A DNA stretch of 64,000 nt from contig CALARR010000273.1 in assembly GCA_937889015.1 (NCBI GenBank), forward strand, positions 1-64,000, read 5' to 3'. The stretch comes from an uncultured Planctomycetales bacterium (GTDB lineage Bacteria > Planctomycetota > Planctomycetia > Pirellulales > Thermoguttaceae). This document shows positions 15,910 to 24,285 of the stretch, in pieces (within the stretch, counting starts at the first letter, position 1; each line of letters begins with the position of its first letter). Under the pieces are notes generated by a model, which was not told the DNA's origin, made no database searches, and saw only the letters and a list, made by a program, of their open reading frames with translations. Both the position numbers and the translations under genes were made by a program.

Positions 15910-17991
15910 ATGAAACCGCGCGCATCTCATCTGGCACTTCTGCTGCTGGGCGCCTACCTGGTGCTGTTCCTGGGCGTGCGCCTAAGCAGCCTGGAACGCG
16001 ACGGCACGGTCTTGTATCGGGCCGATCTGTTCTGGTTTCTTGTCCAGCCCGAGTGGTTCGTGCCCAATTGGTTCGGTGGTTCGCTGCTGGTGGCCCTGCT
16101 GCAACGGGCCCTGATCTTGTCTGTGGCCGCAGCGCTGGGCCTGGCCGCGACGGCCACCGGTTGGTTGCTGTTGCACGCTTCTGCCATCGACAAGGAACTC
16201 GACCGGCTGGAGACCTTCGTCTTCGCCACGGCGGTCGGATTGAGTCTCTGGTCGAGCTATGTGCTGGTGATCGGGCTGCTGGGAGGGTTGGACGAACGGG
16301 GGCTGTTGCTGCTCCCGTGCCTGGCCATCCTGTGGCTCGCCGCTCGGCGCTGGCGCGGTCGGGAACGGCCGACCGCGGCCGAAATGCCGCGCCCTGTTAC
16401 CGGCTCTCGATGGAACGGCTGGGCTTGCTGCGCGCTGCTCTTCGCCGGGCTGATCGTGCTGGGAAGCATGCTGCCGCCGTCGGATTTCGACGTGCGCGAG
16501 TACCATCTGCAAGCGCCCAAGGAGTTCTATCAGCAGGGACGCATCGACTTCTTGCCCCATAACGTGTATGCGAACATGCCGTTGGGGGCCGAGATGTGGC
16601 CTCTGGCGGCCATGCTGCTGACCGGCGACTGGTGGTGGGGCGCCCTGGTTGGCAAGACGTTGATTGGGAGCATGAGTTTGCTGGCCGCCTTGGGACTGGT
16701 GGCTGCCGGCCGACGTTTCTTCTCGCCGGAGGCGGGCATTCGCGCAGCGCTGGTCTACCTGGCCACACCCTGGATTATCCTGGTGTCGATCCACGGCTTG
16801 ATCGACGGCGTGGTGGCCTGCTATAGCCTGTTGGCCGTGTATGCCATGCTGCTGGCCCGGCGAGCTGGGACCGATCGCTTCCGACTGCTGCTCCTGGCCG
16901 GGTATCTGGCTGGGGCGGCGGCCGGGTGTAAGTATCCGGCCGTGCTGTTTGTGGTGCTGCCGTTGACGTGCTGGGCCGGCCTGGATGTGGTTCGCAAGCC
17001 GCGAAGTTGGAGGCCCGTGGGCATTCTGTTGCTGACCGCGCTGGCCGGGGGCGGACTGTGGTACGCCAAGAACGCGGCGCTTGCCGGCAATCCCACCTAT
17101 CCGCTGCTGTATTCGGTCTTCGGCGGCCGGACGCGGACCCCGGAGAAGGACCATCAGTGGACCGAGGCCCATCGGCCCAAGGATTTCTCGCCCCAGGCTC
17201 TCGGTAGCGACCTGGCGCGGATCGGGTTGCGCAGCGAGTGGCTTTCCGGGTTGCTCATGCCTTTGGCGGCGATTGGATGGCTGGTGTCCTTGCGGCGCCA
17301 GGCCGACAAGCGGTCTTCACGCTCTTCCGAAAGCGAATCGCCAACCCGGCGGACAGCCTGGCTGCTGGCCGGATGGTGTCTTTATGTCATCACAGCCTGG
17401 TGGTTGTGTACGCACCGCATCGATCGCTTCTGGATCGTGGTGCTGCCGCTGCTGGCCCTGCTGGCGGCCGAAGGCTGGCTGGCCTGGAGCGACCGCACAT
17501 GGCGCATTGGTATCGGGGTGCTCCAGGGCGTGGCCTTGGCGTGGAGTTGGCTGGCCGTGGTCACGGGCGCCTTGGGCAGCAATCGATATTTCGCCACGCT
17601 GGACGAACTGCGCGTTGATCCGCAACGAGTCAGCGCCTGGCATCGCTACTTCAACGAGCACGTGAAGCAGGGCAAACTGCTGTTGATCGGCGACGCCCAA
17701 CCGTTCGATCTGGAGATGCCCGTACTCTACAACACGTGCTTCGACGACTGTCTCTGGGAAAAACTAGCCTATCGCGAGTCCCCTGGCGCCCTTCACGAGC
17801 GATTGAGGGAAGAAGGGATTACGCACCTCTTCGTGGACTGGGACGAAATCGCGCGTTATCGCAGCCCGGGCAACTACGGTTTCAGCTCATTCGTGGGGCC
17901 AGGCTTGTTTCAGAGCCTCGTCAAGGAACGCGTGTTGGAACCCTTGCCGGTGATCGAAGGCAGCGGGGGTCGGGGCTACAAGGTTCGGTGA
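15910..17991 (+). CDS. Polytopic GT-C-like membrane glycosyltransferase
   Basis: Encodes 693 residues from the ATG at 15910; the track upstream of it is kinase coding sequence in another frame. About a dozen hydrophobic segments run through residues 5-570. The first large loop has SDFDVREYHLQAP, with acidic residues in the position used by GT-C fold glycosyltransferases such as ArnT/PMT relatives, and a later loop has NPTYPLLYSVFGG. The C-terminal 120 residues are soluble and presumably face the periplasm. Such enzymes move sugars from polyprenyl-phosphate donors to lipids or proteins. The acceptor is unknown. It is not obviously co-regulated with neighbours. Confidence 0.75.
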   Translation: MKPRASHLALLLLGAYLVLFLGVRLSSLERDGTVLYRADLFWFLVQPEWFVPNWFGGSLLVALLQRALILSVAAALGLAATATGWLLLHASAIDKELDRLETFVFATAVGLSLWSSYVLVIGLLGGLDERGLLLLPCLAILWLAARRWRGRERPTAAEMPRPVTGSRWNGWACCALLFAGLIVLGSMLPPSDFDVREYHLQAPKEFYQQGRIDFLPHNVYANMPLGAEMWPLAAMLLTGDWWWGALVGKTLIGSMSLLAALGLVAAGRRFFSPEAGIRAALVYLATPWIILVSIHGLIDGVVACYSLLAVYAMLLARRAGTDRFRLLLLAGYLAGAAAGCKYPAVLFVVLPLTCWAGLDVVRKPRSWRPVGILLLTALAGGGLWYAKNAALAGNPTYPLLYSVFGGRTRTPEKDHQWTEAHRPKDFSPQALGSDLARIGLRSEWLSGLLMPLAAIGWLVSLRRQADKRSSRSSESESPTRRTAWLLAGWCLYVITAWWLCTHRIDRFWIVVLPLLALLAAEGWLAWSDRTWRIGIGVLQGVALAWSWLAVVTGALGSNRYFATLDELRVDPQRVSAWHRYFNEHVKQGKLLLIGDAQPFDLEMPVLYNTCFDDCLWEKLAYRESPGALHERLREEGITHLFVDWDEIARYRSPGNYGFSSFVGPGLFQSLVKERVLEPLPVIEGSGGRGYKVR

Positions 17992-18114
17992 TCGCGGTAC
18001 AAGGCCCTTCTGCAGACAGAATGGTTGCCCTCGCCAGCCAATCCCCCATCTTCACCTCTTGCCAGCCGGCGGCGGCTTGAGTAGGCTCGGAATTTTCCAG
18101 CCCCGAGAGTCGCT

Positions 18115-19152
18115 GTGAACTTCGGCATCCCGGCAACCCACTGCAATCCGTCCAACGCGGCCGCCCACGATCCCCAGCGATTGCTCGGCGTCGTGCGCCA
18201 CGCGGCCCAGCGCCTGGTGGCCAATCTGGAGCAGGCCTGTCGCCTCACCGGCCACTGGTCCAACGCGGCCCAGACCGCGGCCCTGGTCGATGGGGCGCTG
18301 GCTAACTGCATGCAGGCCCTGGCCGACACGGGCTGCGTGGGCGAGGCCAACCGCCTGCCGTCGAACGAACTGTGGCAGATTGCCGGCCATCGGCTGGAGG
18401 TCGGCTGGCTGCAGCACCGCGCTCGTTTCAAGCCGCGCGGCTATGCGGGCGATTACGAGTTGCTGGAGCGCATTTGTGCCCAGAAATGCTGCGCCGACCC
18501 GCTGGGCCAGGCCTTCGACGCCTACTTCCAGCGCCAGGCCGCACCGCATGCCGTGCGCTGCCGCACGCAGGCCGTGGCCGCGGCGATCGTGGCCCAGGGC
18601 CTCACCCGTGTCTCGCTCCCCTTCCGCGTCGTCAGCGTCGGCTCCGGGCCGGCCCAGGACGTGTATCAAGCCCTGGCCGTCCTGCCCGAATCCCGCCGCC
18701 AGAGCATGCAAGTCGTGCTGCTGGACCTGGACCCCGACGCGCTGGATTTCGCGCGCCGGCGTCTGGCGCCCTTGCTGCCGCAAGCAGCCTTGCACTGCCT
18801 GCACGAGAACCTGTCGCGCCTGCCCGTCCGGCCCAAGAAGGCCCAACTCCTGGCCGCGGCCGACGTGTTGGTTTGCACCGGGCTGTTCGATTATCTGGAC
18901 GACGCCAGCGCCGTGGCCATGCTGCGGCTGTTCTGGCAGCAATTGGCCCCGGCCGGGCTGATGCTGGTGGGCAACTTCGCCCCGCACAATCCCACGCGCG
19001 CCTACATGGAGTGGATCGGCAACTGGTACCTGATCTACCGCACGCGTCAGCAAATGATCGACCTGGCCCTGCAAGCCGGCATCCGCACCGAGCATTTCGC
19101 CATCGCCGCCGAGCCGATGGGCGTGGACCTGTTTCTCAGCGCCAGGAAGTGA
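18115..19152 (+). CDS. SAM-dependent methyltransferase, PhcB-like
   Basis: Encodes 345 residues and appears to start with GTG at 18115, preceded by GAGAG five bases upstream. The N-terminal 160 residues are helical and contain FKPRGYAGDYELLE, a motif I associate with the PhcB-type family that makes 3-hydroxy fatty acid methyl ester signals. The Rossmann part follows: VVSVGSGPAQD is motif I for S-adenosylmethionine binding, VVLLDLDPDAL is motif II, and DVLVCTGLFDYLDD is motif IV-like. The protein is probably cytoplasmic. Whether it makes a signalling ester or methylates something else cannot be told from sequence. No sensor pair like PhcS/PhcR adjoins it. Confidence 0.7.
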   Translation: MNFGIPATHCNPSNAAAHDPQRLLGVVRHAAQRLVANLEQACRLTGHWSNAAQTAALVDGALANCMQALADTGCVGEANRLPSNELWQIAGHRLEVGWLQHRARFKPRGYAGDYELLERICAQKCCADPLGQAFDAYFQRQAAPHAVRCRTQAVAAAIVAQGLTRVSLPFRVVSVGSGPAQDVYQALAVLPESRRQSMQVVLLDLDPDALDFARRRLAPLLPQAALHCLHENLSRLPVRPKKAQLLAAADVLVCTGLFDYLDDASAVAMLRLFWQQLAPAGLMLVGNFAPHNPTRAYMEWIGNWYLIYRTRQQMIDLALQAGIRTEHFAIAAEPMGVDLFLSARK

Positions 19153-19198
19153 ATTCGGAATTCGAGGCCCAACGGGCCCGCGGGCAGCTTTCAGCTTT

Positions 19199-19250
19199 CA
19201 GCAGTCAGCGGTCAGCGGTCAGCGGTCAGCAGTCAGCAGTCAGCGGTCAG
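19199..19250. repeat. Heptamer tandem repeat
   Basis: Seven head-to-tail units of CAGCRGT (R is A or G) run from 19199 to 19247, followed by a partial unit. A short imperfect ATTCCG-type repeat follows to about 19290. It sits in the gap between two convergent genes. Confidence 0.8.
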
Positions 19251-19297
19251 GCAATCCGACTTCCGCATTCCGGTTTCCGCATTCCGACTTCCCAAGC

Positions 19298-20602
19298 CTA
19301 CTTCCGGCTCTGGGCGATGTGTTCCGCGATGGCCGCCGCGGTCGCTTCCTGCAGCTTCTTGGACTGGGCGTGTCCCATCAGCGGCTCGTTGACGATCTGC
19401 TTCTTGCCTGGCCAGTTGTTGTAGGTGGAATACACGCTCGACGGTGGACAGGTGTTGTCGATGAATCCCACGCTGAAGATCGCCTGGGCCTTGCTGCGCG
19501 TGGCGAAGTTCATGCAGTCGAAATAGCGCGCCACCTGGAGGACCGTGGGGTCCGGTTTACCGTCCTGGTCGGGAACCAGTTTCGGCCAGCCGTTGATCCG
19601 GCCGATGGCCTTGCCCGAGTGGTCGCAAATCGCCGGCACGCCGGCGGAGATGAAGGTCACCTGCGGATCCAGTCCGGCCGCGGCGATGGACTGCCCGCCG
19701 CCTTGGCTGCTACCGCGCACGATCAGCACCTTGCCGTCCCACTCCGGCTGGCTGCGGAGGAATTCCATGGCGCGCACCAGGCGCAGAAACATGCCCAGGA
19801 AATAGCACTTCTGGCGATCCTCGCGTCCCAGGCTGCGATAGTCCTTCAGTTCGCCGTCCTTCAGTCCCTCGTAAAACGCCTTGGGCTGGCCGTTGGCAAT
19901 GCCGTGGGCGTTGATGTCCATGCCCAGGGCCTTATATTGCTGCGCAGCGCTGGCGGCTCCGCCTAGCGACGAGTCGCGCACGCCGGCCCCATGCACGCTG
20001 AGGATCGCCGGCAGGCTCTTGGGCTTGGCGCCCACCGGCCGGGCAAAATAGCCCGACACGGGCCGCGGCGGCACGCAGGGAATCTGCACGTCGAAGCACT
20101 CCACTCCCTCGACCGGCGACTTGACCGGCGTGAGCGTGGGCTGCATGGGCACGGCCGCCAGGCGCGCCTTCTGGGCCGCCCAAAAGGCGTCGAAGTCTTC
20201 CGGCACCGGCAGGCTGGGCTTGAGCTGCAGCGGATCGAACCCGGCCCCGGCCATGGCCGTCACCTGTTTCTTGTCCTTCCCGGTGTAGATCACGCGGCAC
20301 TTGAGAAAGCCCGGCTCGCCCAGCGTCCCTTCGATGGTCCCGGTACCCTCTTCCAGTTTCACGCGGCCCGTCTTGCTGGGTGGCATGCCGTCCTTGTCCA
20401 GCACATAGGTCACTTCGACACCGGTTACCGCCTCTTTGCCCTGCTTCAGACTGACGAGGAACCTGGCCGTATCGCCCACGCGGTACAACGCCTCAGGCCG
20501 GTCGGTGACGACCGTCAGTTGGCAAGCCGGCTCAGCCGCTCGGGCCGCCAGCGAACATGAGACCAACAACGCCAAAGACAGGGCGAATCGAAGTCGCAAC
20601 AT
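19298..20602 (-). CDS. Secreted acetyl xylan esterase (AXE1 family)
   Basis: Encodes 434 residues from the ATG at 20602, with AGGAG seven bases upstream. A Sec signal peptide (LALLVSCSLAARA) is followed by an N-terminal beta-sandwich-like region (30-120) and then an AXE1/cephalosporin-C-deacetylase alpha/beta hydrolase domain. RGSSQGGG at 296-303 is the nucleophile elbow with Ser299, FIDNTCPP supplies the acidic residue and GHAQS near the C terminus the histidine. It removes O-acetyl groups from xylan or related sugars in the periplasm. It would fit beside the sulfatases and fucosidase in trimming of substituted polysaccharides. Confidence 0.88.
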   Translation of the reverse strand: MLRLRFALSLALLVSCSLAARAAEPACQLTVVTDRPEALYRVGDTARFLVSLKQGKEAVTGVEVTYVLDKDGMPPSKTGRVKLEEGTGTIEGTLGEPGFLKCRVIYTGKDKKQVTAMAGAGFDPLQLKPSLPVPEDFDAFWAAQKARLAAVPMQPTLTPVKSPVEGVECFDVQIPCVPPRPVSGYFARPVGAKPKSLPAILSVHGAGVRDSSLGGAASAAQQYKALGMDINAHGIANGQPKAFYEGLKDGELKDYRSLGREDRQKCYFLGMFLRLVRAMEFLRSQPEWDGKVLIVRGSSQGGGQSIAAAGLDPQVTFISAGVPAICDHSGKAIGRINGWPKLVPDQDGKPDPTVLQVARYFDCMNFATRSKAQAIFSVGFIDNTCPPSSVYSTYNNWPGKKQIVNEPLMGHAQSKKLQEATAAAIAEHIAQSRK

Positions 20603-20844
20603 CGGTGTCTCCTCATTTCTTTCCCAAAGGGGCCAAACCTGCGCGGCTAAATCCCGGACGCTTCGCGGAAGCCTGCACGCGCAGCAGAGGCCCATTATGA
20701 ACCGACGACAGTCCCGTTGTCCAATCGCGTGGCCTGTCCGCGGCGAGGGTGTGCCGTGTCCGACGGTCTTTGCCCCCAACTCCGACCGATTCGGTCCCCA
20801 CGGTCTCCCGTGCCGCGAAGAAGACGGAGCGGATCCAACGGCCC

Positions 20845-20940
20845 TTGCCCCTCAGATAGGTCGTGCAACCAGGGCGACCAGCGGGAGCCCGGTTTCGCGG
20901 TGCCAACGCCACCCTCGTGTTGCCTTCCTTTTCTGAAGAC
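20845..20940 (-). repeat. Dispersed repeat family 1, copy 1
   Basis: On the minus strand this 96-base segment contains GCACCGCGAAACCGGGCTCC and continues to CTATCTGAGGGGCAA. A copy about 87 percent identical by eye lies at 45946-46042 on the plus strand. The rest of the 519-base gap 20603-21121 between the esterase and the acyltransferase shows no gene; a TATACT hexamer at 21030 has no matching -35 at normal spacing. Confidence 0.75.
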
Positions 20941-21121
20941 CAACAGGCACCCCCCAGTTAGAGTGTTGTGTGTGCCGGAACCCCTCCTGAAGCCCGGTTT
21001 GCGAACTGCTCCAGGGTGCAGGTCGAGGTTATACTATCTCGATGCCGGCGAAGCGGGGCCTCCGAGTACGCGTCCTTGCTCCGGCGGGCTTCCCTCGTAG
21101 CGGCCACATGAAGAAGCAAGC

Positions 21122-22243
21122 ATGACCACCTCTGCCGAGGCTCCCGGCAGTCTGCCGGGAATCTCCTCTCCGTCTTGCGCCCCGCGCGGCGAGCGCTTCC
21201 CCCTGATCGACGCCATCCGCGGCCTGGCCGCGATGGGCATCGCCTGTTATCACCTGGACCGTTACGGCCCGATCCCTGTGGCGGTCGATCCGGCCTTGCC
21301 GGAGCCGTTGGAGTGGCTTCTCAAGCACAGTTGGGTGGGAGTGCAGTTCTTCTTCGTGATCGCCGGTTTCGTTGCCGCCTACAGCCTGCGCGGGGCGCGC
21401 ATCACGCCGTCCTACGTGGTCAACTTCGCCTTGCGGCGGTTGATTCGCCTGGGTTCGCCCTATTGGGTTGTGGCGATCCTCGTGGCTGGCCTCAATGTGC
21501 TGGCCATCCGCTGGCTGGGCGATGACTCGTTGGCCGGCGACGTGCCGTGGAGCCGCTTCTTCTCGCAACTGCTGTTCCTGCCTGACATTATCGGCTACGA
21601 GAACCTCTCGGCCGGGATGTGGTTCGTGGCCATCGATCTGCAGTTCGGAATGCTGCTGTTGATCTTGCTGGGCATCGCCGGCTGGCTTTGCCGCGGACGA
21701 CCGGCCGGAAGCTGGCTCGACCAGTTGGCCCTTCTGGTCTTGATCGTGCCCCTGGCCATGCTGGCCCTGTTCCATTTCAACCTGGACAGCGACAACGAAA
21801 TGTGGGCCCACTACTTCTTTCACCTCACGGCCTTCGGGGCTGTGGTCTGGTGGGTCCTGGAGGGCCGGCTTTCGGCGTCGGTCTTCTGGGCTTACCTGAG
21901 CATGATGCTGCTGGGCCTGGCCCTGTACTGGCGCTGGGAAGTGGCCATCGCCTCGATCGCCGGCGTCACGCTCTACGCCGCCGCGCGGAGCGGAGCTATG
22001 GCCTGGTCGGGCGGCCGGCTGTTGCAGTACCTGGGCCGGATCTCCTACAGCCTGTTCCTGATCCACTACCTGGCCCAGTGGATCGTATTGACGCTCGGCT
22101 ATCGCCTGACCGGAACCCAGCCCGTGGCCGGCATGCTGTGGATGGTGCTCGCCATGGTCACCAGCCTGGCCGCCGCACACGCGCTGCACATCCTGGTCGA
22201 ACAACCGGCCAATCGCCTCGCGCGCCGACTCAAGCCGCACTAA
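21122..22243 (+). CDS. Acyltransferase-3 family membrane protein
   Basis: Encodes 373 residues, behind a GAAGAAGC ribosome-binding site. It has about ten membrane helices typical of the acyltransferase-3 (OafA/NodX/WecH) family. The family's key signature is present: FPLIDAIRGLAAMGIACYHLD at residues 26-46, with the conserved Arg and His, and WVGVQFFFVIAGFVAAYS in the next helix. Members O-acetylate or succinylate polysaccharides, lipids or peptidoglycan at the inner membrane using acyl-CoA. The substrate is unknown. The CapA-like gene begins 58 bases downstream, so the two could act on the same surface polymer. Confidence 0.85.
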   Translation: MTTSAEAPGSLPGISSPSCAPRGERFPLIDAIRGLAAMGIACYHLDRYGPIPVAVDPALPEPLEWLLKHSWVGVQFFFVIAGFVAAYSLRGARITPSYVVNFALRRLIRLGSPYWVVAILVAGLNVLAIRWLGDDSLAGDVPWSRFFSQLLFLPDIIGYENLSAGMWFVAIDLQFGMLLLILLGIAGWLCRGRPAGSWLDQLALLVLIVPLAMLALFHFNLDSDNEMWAHYFFHLTAFGAVVWWVLEGRLSASVFWAYLSMMLLGLALYWRWEVAIASIAGVTLYAAARSGAMAWSGGRLLQYLGRISYSLFLIHYLAQWIVLTLGYRLTGTQPVAGMLWMVLAMVTSLAAAHALHILVEQPANRLARRLKPH

Positions 22244-22301
22244 TCCGAACCCCCAAAGCCCCACTCCAACCCGATCACGCGCAAGCCCCCGAGGAACGCC
22301 C

Positions 22302-23318
22302 ATGGCCACTAACCGTGTTATCCTGTGGGGTGCGCTGCTGATGCTCGTCGGTCTGGCCGACCTGGCCCATGCCGCGGAGAAGCCGCGTACCGCCGTGAGC
22401 GTCGTGTTTGCCGGCGACGTGATGTTGGACAACGGCCCAGGTCATGCCGTGGTACACGGCGAGGACCCCTTCGCCGAGTTCGCCCCGATCTTTGCCCAGG
22501 CCGATATCAGCGTCTGCAACCTGGAGTGCGTGGTGGCCGAAGGGGGCGAACAAGAGGACAAGCCCTACACGTTCCTGGCGCCGCCCAAGTGCATTCCGTT
22601 GCTGAAGCAGCACTTCTCGGCGGTCACCGTGGCCAACAACCACTCGGGCGACTTTGGCAAGAAGGCCTTCTGCGAGCAACTGGATCTGTTCGACAAGGCC
22701 GGGCTGCCGTACTTCGGCGGTGGGCGCAACGTGCGGCAGGCGCGCGCGCCGCTGCTGCTGGAGCGTCACGGTCGGCGCGTGGCCCTCTTGGGTTACAACA
22801 GTTTCCCACCGCGGCGATTTGAGGCCGGCCCCAAGACGCCCGGCACGGCCTGGCTGATCGAAGACCAGTGCCTGGCCGAGATCAAGGCGGCGCGCACCAA
22901 GCATCGCGCGGACATTGTGATTCCTTATCTGCACTGGGGCAAGGAAGAACGCCCCAGCCCTCAGGCCTGGCAGCGGAATCTGGCCCGGCAGATGATCGAC
23001 GCCGGAGCGGACGCCGTGATTGGCACCCATGCCCACGCCGTGCAGACGGTCGACTTGTACCGCGGCAAGCCGATCGTCTATAGCCTGGGCAATTTCGTGT
23101 TCGACTACTATCCGGTCGATCCGCTGGTGTTCACGGGCTGGGTCGTACGGTTGACCTTCGACGAGAAGGCCGGCGTGAACATGCAGACCTACGTTCTGGA
23201 GATCGATCGCACGGGCATCCCGCACCTGGTGGAGGGGGCCAAAGAGATCCTCGCCGAGGACCTGCCGGCCACGGCCGCACCGCCGTCCGCTCTGCCCCGC
23301 AAAGCGCCGCGCCCCTGA
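22302..23318 (+). CDS. Secreted CapA-like (PGA_cap) metallophosphatase-fold protein
   Basis: Encodes 338 residues, with GAGGAA before the ATG and a Sec signal peptide (VILWGALLMLVGLADLAHA). The PGA_cap family motifs are in order: VVFAGDVMLDN (about 32-42), CNLECVV near 70, TVANNHSGDFG (about 110-120), IVIPYLHWGKE and IGTHAHAVQ. These residues bind metal in the calcineurin-like fold. The best-known relative, CapA, takes part in poly-gamma-glutamate synthesis and export, but most homologues outside Bacillus have unknown roles. No capB or capC is present here, so a poly-gamma-glutamate role is unlikely. It ends in a hairpin that overlaps its stop codon. Confidence 0.82.
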   Translation: MATNRVILWGALLMLVGLADLAHAAEKPRTAVSVVFAGDVMLDNGPGHAVVHGEDPFAEFAPIFAQADISVCNLECVVAEGGEQEDKPYTFLAPPKCIPLLKQHFSAVTVANNHSGDFGKKAFCEQLDLFDKAGLPYFGGGRNVRQARAPLLLERHGRRVALLGYNSFPPRRFEAGPKTPGTAWLIEDQCLAEIKAARTKHRADIVIPYLHWGKEERPSPQAWQRNLARQMIDAGADAVIGTHAHAVQTVDLYRGKPIVYSLGNFVFDYYPVDPLVFTGWVVRLTFDEKAGVNMQTYVLEIDRTGIPHLVEGAKEILAEDLPATAAPPSALPRKAPRP

Positions 23319-23339
23319 AGCCTCCTTCCTTCGGGGTTT
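23312..23339 (+). terminator. Hairpin terminator of the CapA-like gene
   Basis: CCCC-T-GAAG at 23312-23320 pairs with CTTCGGGG at 23329-23336, with one bulged T, and TTT follows. The stop codon of the CapA-like gene lies inside the left arm. Confidence 0.5.
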
Positions 23340-23365
23340 GCCTGTTCCGGCCTGGGAACCGGCCG

Positions 23366-24217
23366 CTAGAGCTTCGCCAGGAAGTCGGCCATGGCTCGGC
23401 TGACTGGCTCGGGCTGCTCCAGGGGCGAGAGGTGGCCGGCCTGCGCGATCTCAATGAACTCGGCGTGTGGCATGGCCTGGGCCATGGCGCGCATCTCGGC
23501 CGGAGTCGACACCGCATCTTCGGCCCCCGCCAGCAGCAGGGCCGGACAGGCGATCTGGCCCAGTCGGGCCATCATGTCCTCGCGCTGGGCCATACCCCGG
23601 CTGGCGGCCGCCACGCCTGCCGGCGGCGCTTGCAGCATGGTCTGCCGGGCGCGCTGGACCAGTTCTGGGCGTTGCACCTGCGTGCTCGCGGCAAACAGTC
23701 GCGGCGTCATCTGCTCTGCCAGGAAATGGCACCCCTCCCGCTCCACGCGCTCGGCCGTCTGCAGGCGGCCGGCAGACACTTGTGGTGGATCGGCCGCCGC
23801 GCGCGTATCGCACAGGATCAACGCGCGCAGTCGCGCGGCCAAAGCGGCCCAGAAGGCCAACGCCACGTAGCCGCCCATCGAAATCCCCGCCAGCGTCACC
23901 GGCTGGCGCACCTGCAGCGCGTCCAACACGCGTCCCAAGTCCTGGGCCATCTGCGACATGGTCACGGTGCCGGCCGTAACGCCGCTGCGGCCAAAGCCGC
24001 GCAGGTCGGGCGCAATCACGCGATGCGTTTGCGCCAGCGACTCGATCTGCGCGCTCCACAGCGCATGGTCCAGGGGAAAGGCGTGCACCAGGACCAACGG
24101 GTCGCCTTGGCCCCGGTCGACCAGGGCCAACTCAATGTCGCCCACCTGGACGAAGCGCAGCGGAAGGCCGGCGTTCGACCCCTTCGCTGGGTTGCAGCGC
24201 GGTTGGCAGTTATCCAT
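23366..24217 (-). CDS. Alpha/beta hydrolase fold protein
   Basis: Encodes 283 residues. The alpha/beta hydrolase landmarks are VLVHAFPLDHALW (oxyanion hole region, about 42-54), APDLRGFGRS near 69-78, the nucleophile elbow GISMGG with Ser113, an acidic residue in LAGAEDAVST, and the histidine in AGHLSPLEQP. Overall it resembles 3-oxoadipate enol-lactonase and other soluble carboxylesterases or dehalogenase-like hydrolases. There is no signal peptide. No aromatic-degradation genes are nearby, so the substrate is unknown. The start is the ATG at 24217, with GGAG eleven bases upstream; the first 18 residues lie before the fold begins. Confidence 0.82.
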   Translation of the reverse strand: MDNCQPRCNPAKGSNAGLPLRFVQVGDIELALVDRGQGDPLVLVHAFPLDHALWSAQIESLAQTHRVIAPDLRGFGRSGVTAGTVTMSQMAQDLGRVLDALQVRQPVTLAGISMGGYVALAFWAALAARLRALILCDTRAAADPPQVSAGRLQTAERVEREGCHFLAEQMTPRLFAASTQVQRPELVQRARQTMLQAPPAGVAAASRGMAQREDMMARLGQIACPALLLAGAEDAVSTPAEMRAMAQAMPHAEFIEIAQAGHLSPLEQPEPVSRAMADFLAKL

Positions 24218-24285
24218 GACTTCAAGATCTCCGATCCAGGCTTGCTCAGGGTCCGCGCGCGTGCCGGGTTGGCGCCATCCTGCGA

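Noticed and set aside
13586..15937. 783-codon minus-strand frame across the two-component genes
   Set aside because: It opposes two clear plus-strand genes and shows no recognisable domain.
19199..19250. Possible CRISPR array
   Set aside because: The units are seven bases and directly adjacent, with no spacers and no cas genes nearby.
20613..20943. Small minus-strand frames with GTAKPGSRW
   Set aside because: The sequence comes from dispersed repeat family 1, seen again at 45946-46042; the frames are not conserved between copies.
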